Below, piece after piece: positions 34,701 to 37,700 of a DNA stretch of 40,985 bases (positions are counted from its first letter, which is position 1; each line of letters begins with the position of its first letter). The translations under genes and the position numbers were made by a program. This stretch comes from Phoronis australis (taxonomy: Eukaryota > Phoronida > Phoronidae): NCBI GenBank assembly GCA_002633005.1, contig NMRA01001122.1:12016-53000 (forward strand), written 5' to 3'. Below the pieces are notes generated by a model that saw only the letters and a program-made list of their open reading frames with translations, made no database searches and was not told the origin of the DNA.

Positions 34701-37700
34701 CACTACTTGCACAATGTCCTCTGACATTGAAAGTTCAAGAGGTAGGTCAATGTCGATTCGACGGCGTTAACTGGTTCGATCATCAATCTTTCCGAACACA
34801 GTTTAAAGTAATAAAATTGCAGCAGTGTAAATATCACTCGACATGCAACCAAGTCCCGAACATAACATGTGGTACAAAACTGTTAATTATATGACATTTC
34901 CCTCTCAGTTTTCAATTGCTAAATATTATATCGTCCTCGGTAACTTCAATTTCAAATATTGCTGTTATTTAACTATTTTTGGAAATGCACAATTACCGTT
35001 TGTTTCATATTTGTTATCTCTTTTCAAGTAAGAAATCGTTACATTTCAAACTGTTTCTTTTACTAAAGAAAGCTTGTAAGCAATTGCGAAAGTATATACA
35101 TATAGGATGTGATTTGCCACGTCAACACTGGAATGTGCCGAAAAAATGAAATAAACTTAAGAATTCGAAGCGGTCTCAGTCGATACGCGGAATAATGTCT
35201 CCTTGGATTTTATTTCATCTACACTACTCTCTCTGGCTGTAGGTTTTGTGTGTTTATCTCACCCTCAGGTGTTGTTTCATTGTAAACAGGTTCAGATATC
35301 GCTTCTCAGTTAGCGCGTAAAATGCCTGTAATTTGCGAAAACCTATAACTGTTAGAATATATATTGATTAAGCAATTAGTACGAATGGATCCATTTTGAA
35401 TTGCCCAAAATTTCTGCTAGCGTACTTTTAAATCATGGGGTCAAACTTGTTCACAGGTATTTTATCGTCAAAATCTATTTTTAGATGGTGTTTACTACTT
35501 TGGTTCTGGGATCCAAAGCACTCTAGGGATTTTAGAAATATCTGAGAGCAAATCGTAACAGCCAATGATATGATTAGATAAGATCATGTGGTTTTTATTA
35601 GCCAATCGCTATATAACTAGATTATTATAACTTGCGGTGAAGTTAACAAGATATTCAGATGAGCTATAGTAGTTGAAACTAAATGACTTGCTACAGAGTA
35701 CAGGGGAAATTGTACAGCAGAATCATCTCGTGGAATATTATAAGGAGAATCATGGCAAGGGCAAGCATTAACGAACAGCAAGTTAACTAAGAGCTCGTGA
35801 CTTGCATCGTAGGTAGTAAGATATTGCCTATAGTTTTGCGTCACGAGGGACTCTGACCACCGAGAGGAATCGTAAGTAGAAGATACTGAATGTAGAGGTG
35901 CGTCACCAGAGACTGACCGGCAAGAAAAGTCGTGAGTAGAAGATACTGCCTGCAAGTGTTGTATCAGCAGAAACTGTGACCAGCAAGTACACTGTCGCAG
36001 CACAGTGTGTGTAGTTCGAAGATTCACCAACAGGACTGTCATCCAACAAGTGAAGAGTCCTAAAGCTTGGATAACAGATGAGACATTTGATTAATTTGAT
36101 TGATTAATTGAAGTATTCTTTACAGAGGGCGCTAGAGTGTTACTCTTCTTTTTAGTTGATTACTTAGTTGTGAACGTGTGATAACATCGAGCTTCTTTGT
36201 TAACTGCCAAGCACAGTCTTTTGTCTGGTATGACAACACTCAGATTTTAATAATAGTTGTGACAACAGGCAGGCCAATTATCAACTAGTCTTATTACAGA
36301 CCAGTTGTGAACACAGTCAAACCCAGAGGAAATTGGTACATTCGGAAAGAATAGCTTGTCCTAACTTCTGTTGTAGTTGGCCGATTTTGGCAATTCAAAA
36401 CTAAACATGATCACCATTTGACGAGGATTTCAGAAATGCCATTGGCTTATGTTCAAGTGTGTTATAACTTAACTTTTATTCTTAGCAGCACAGCCCAGTC
36501 ACGCTAGATATGATCTTATTGGAGATTAGAGGAATTATCGAACAAAAGAGAGCTGGCTCTCCAACCATAAAAGCCAGAATGGCGTTAATCAGTCGTGTAA
36601 GATAATGGCTACAGGGGTGTTCTTCCAAACTTGTTGTTGGACTATAGAATCGAACAAGTTGGGAGCAACGGTAAAGCGCCGTAATCAACACGTTTCACTT
36701 ATTTAATTAGTGGTTTTCATATAATAAATTAATTACTGGGTTTAATCATTCCCTCTCCATCTACGCATTATCTCAAAAGCATAGCTACCTTTTGAACAAA
36801 CCCACAATCAATCTTTGACAATAAAAATACACGGGAAAGCAGTGATCGAAAAAAATCCACGCTCCCACCGATCTTAGAGGTGAAAACAAATGTGATGATA
36901 TGAAAAAGTTACGTACAAAATTCCAGTCTGTTTGTTATACTGACAGCGTATACGGCATACATTCCCTCCAGGTCAACTTGCCACCAATGGGGTTTCGTAT
37001 TGTCATCTGTTTGCGTACAGCTGTTCCCTGACCAGGCTGTGTCTTTGTTTCCATCGACAGCACGTGCCGAACCACTCCCATCAGAGGTGGTTGACTGGTA
37101 AGTGGGCTTGCCCAGTGCGATATTCTCTGTAATAAATATACATTGACCAGCAAAAACTTGCATAACTGGTTCTGGTTTGCGCCATTCGCAAATGACAATG
37201 TACTCCTCACTGCTAAAAAACCCAATGCGCATTGCCTCTTGCGAACCTTTTTATCGAATGCTGCAAAAATATACCTAAGAAGTAAGTCTGACTGAGTTAG
37301 GCACTTTTATGCTTTTGGATCATTTATAAAATCTCTATTGTAAACTGTACTAGTCGTTATAATAAACAAATATCATTTATCATATACATTCTTTCAAAAG
37401 GACACTTTCTTCCAATTAGAAGTCATGTCTGCTTTATGTTTGGTCAAAACACGATCAACATTAATGCTGCAAACGAACAAAAACTTCATGGCAAAAGAGT
37501 TGCTAACTTGATGAAAACGTATCTTAGAAAGTCTGATCACGTTCAATGTGAATATTTATCGGCGCACAAACGTACCAGGCTCTGTGACATCTTCGTTGAA
37601 AAACGTGGCTGTACAATGAACCACGTTGCCTTCAAGGTACTTGAAAAGTTTAGTGGTTGTCTTGAACCTGGTTATTGTGGGTTTTCCTGAAATAGCGGTA

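Larger units (their letters stand above)
25017..36916. other. Intron 2 (within FTP1), 11.9 kb, repeat-filled
   Basis: The largest intron splits FTP1. It holds the Penelope relic (26.4-26.9 kb), a possible SINE head (27.0 kb), an unidentified ORF (27.6-28.1 kb), the hammerhead-like motif, the mariner-related fragment, the 1.17-kb TIR element and the CXC-like pseudogene. At 33-36.7 kb it holds only diffuse repeats. No FTP-like exon was found inside it on the minus strand. Confidence 0.6.

Noticed and set aside
35617-36042. 141-codon minus ORF with repeated Ser/Thr/Tyr peptides
   Set aside because: The peptide repetition follows the 60-bp minisatellite. No start context, domain or splice evidence.
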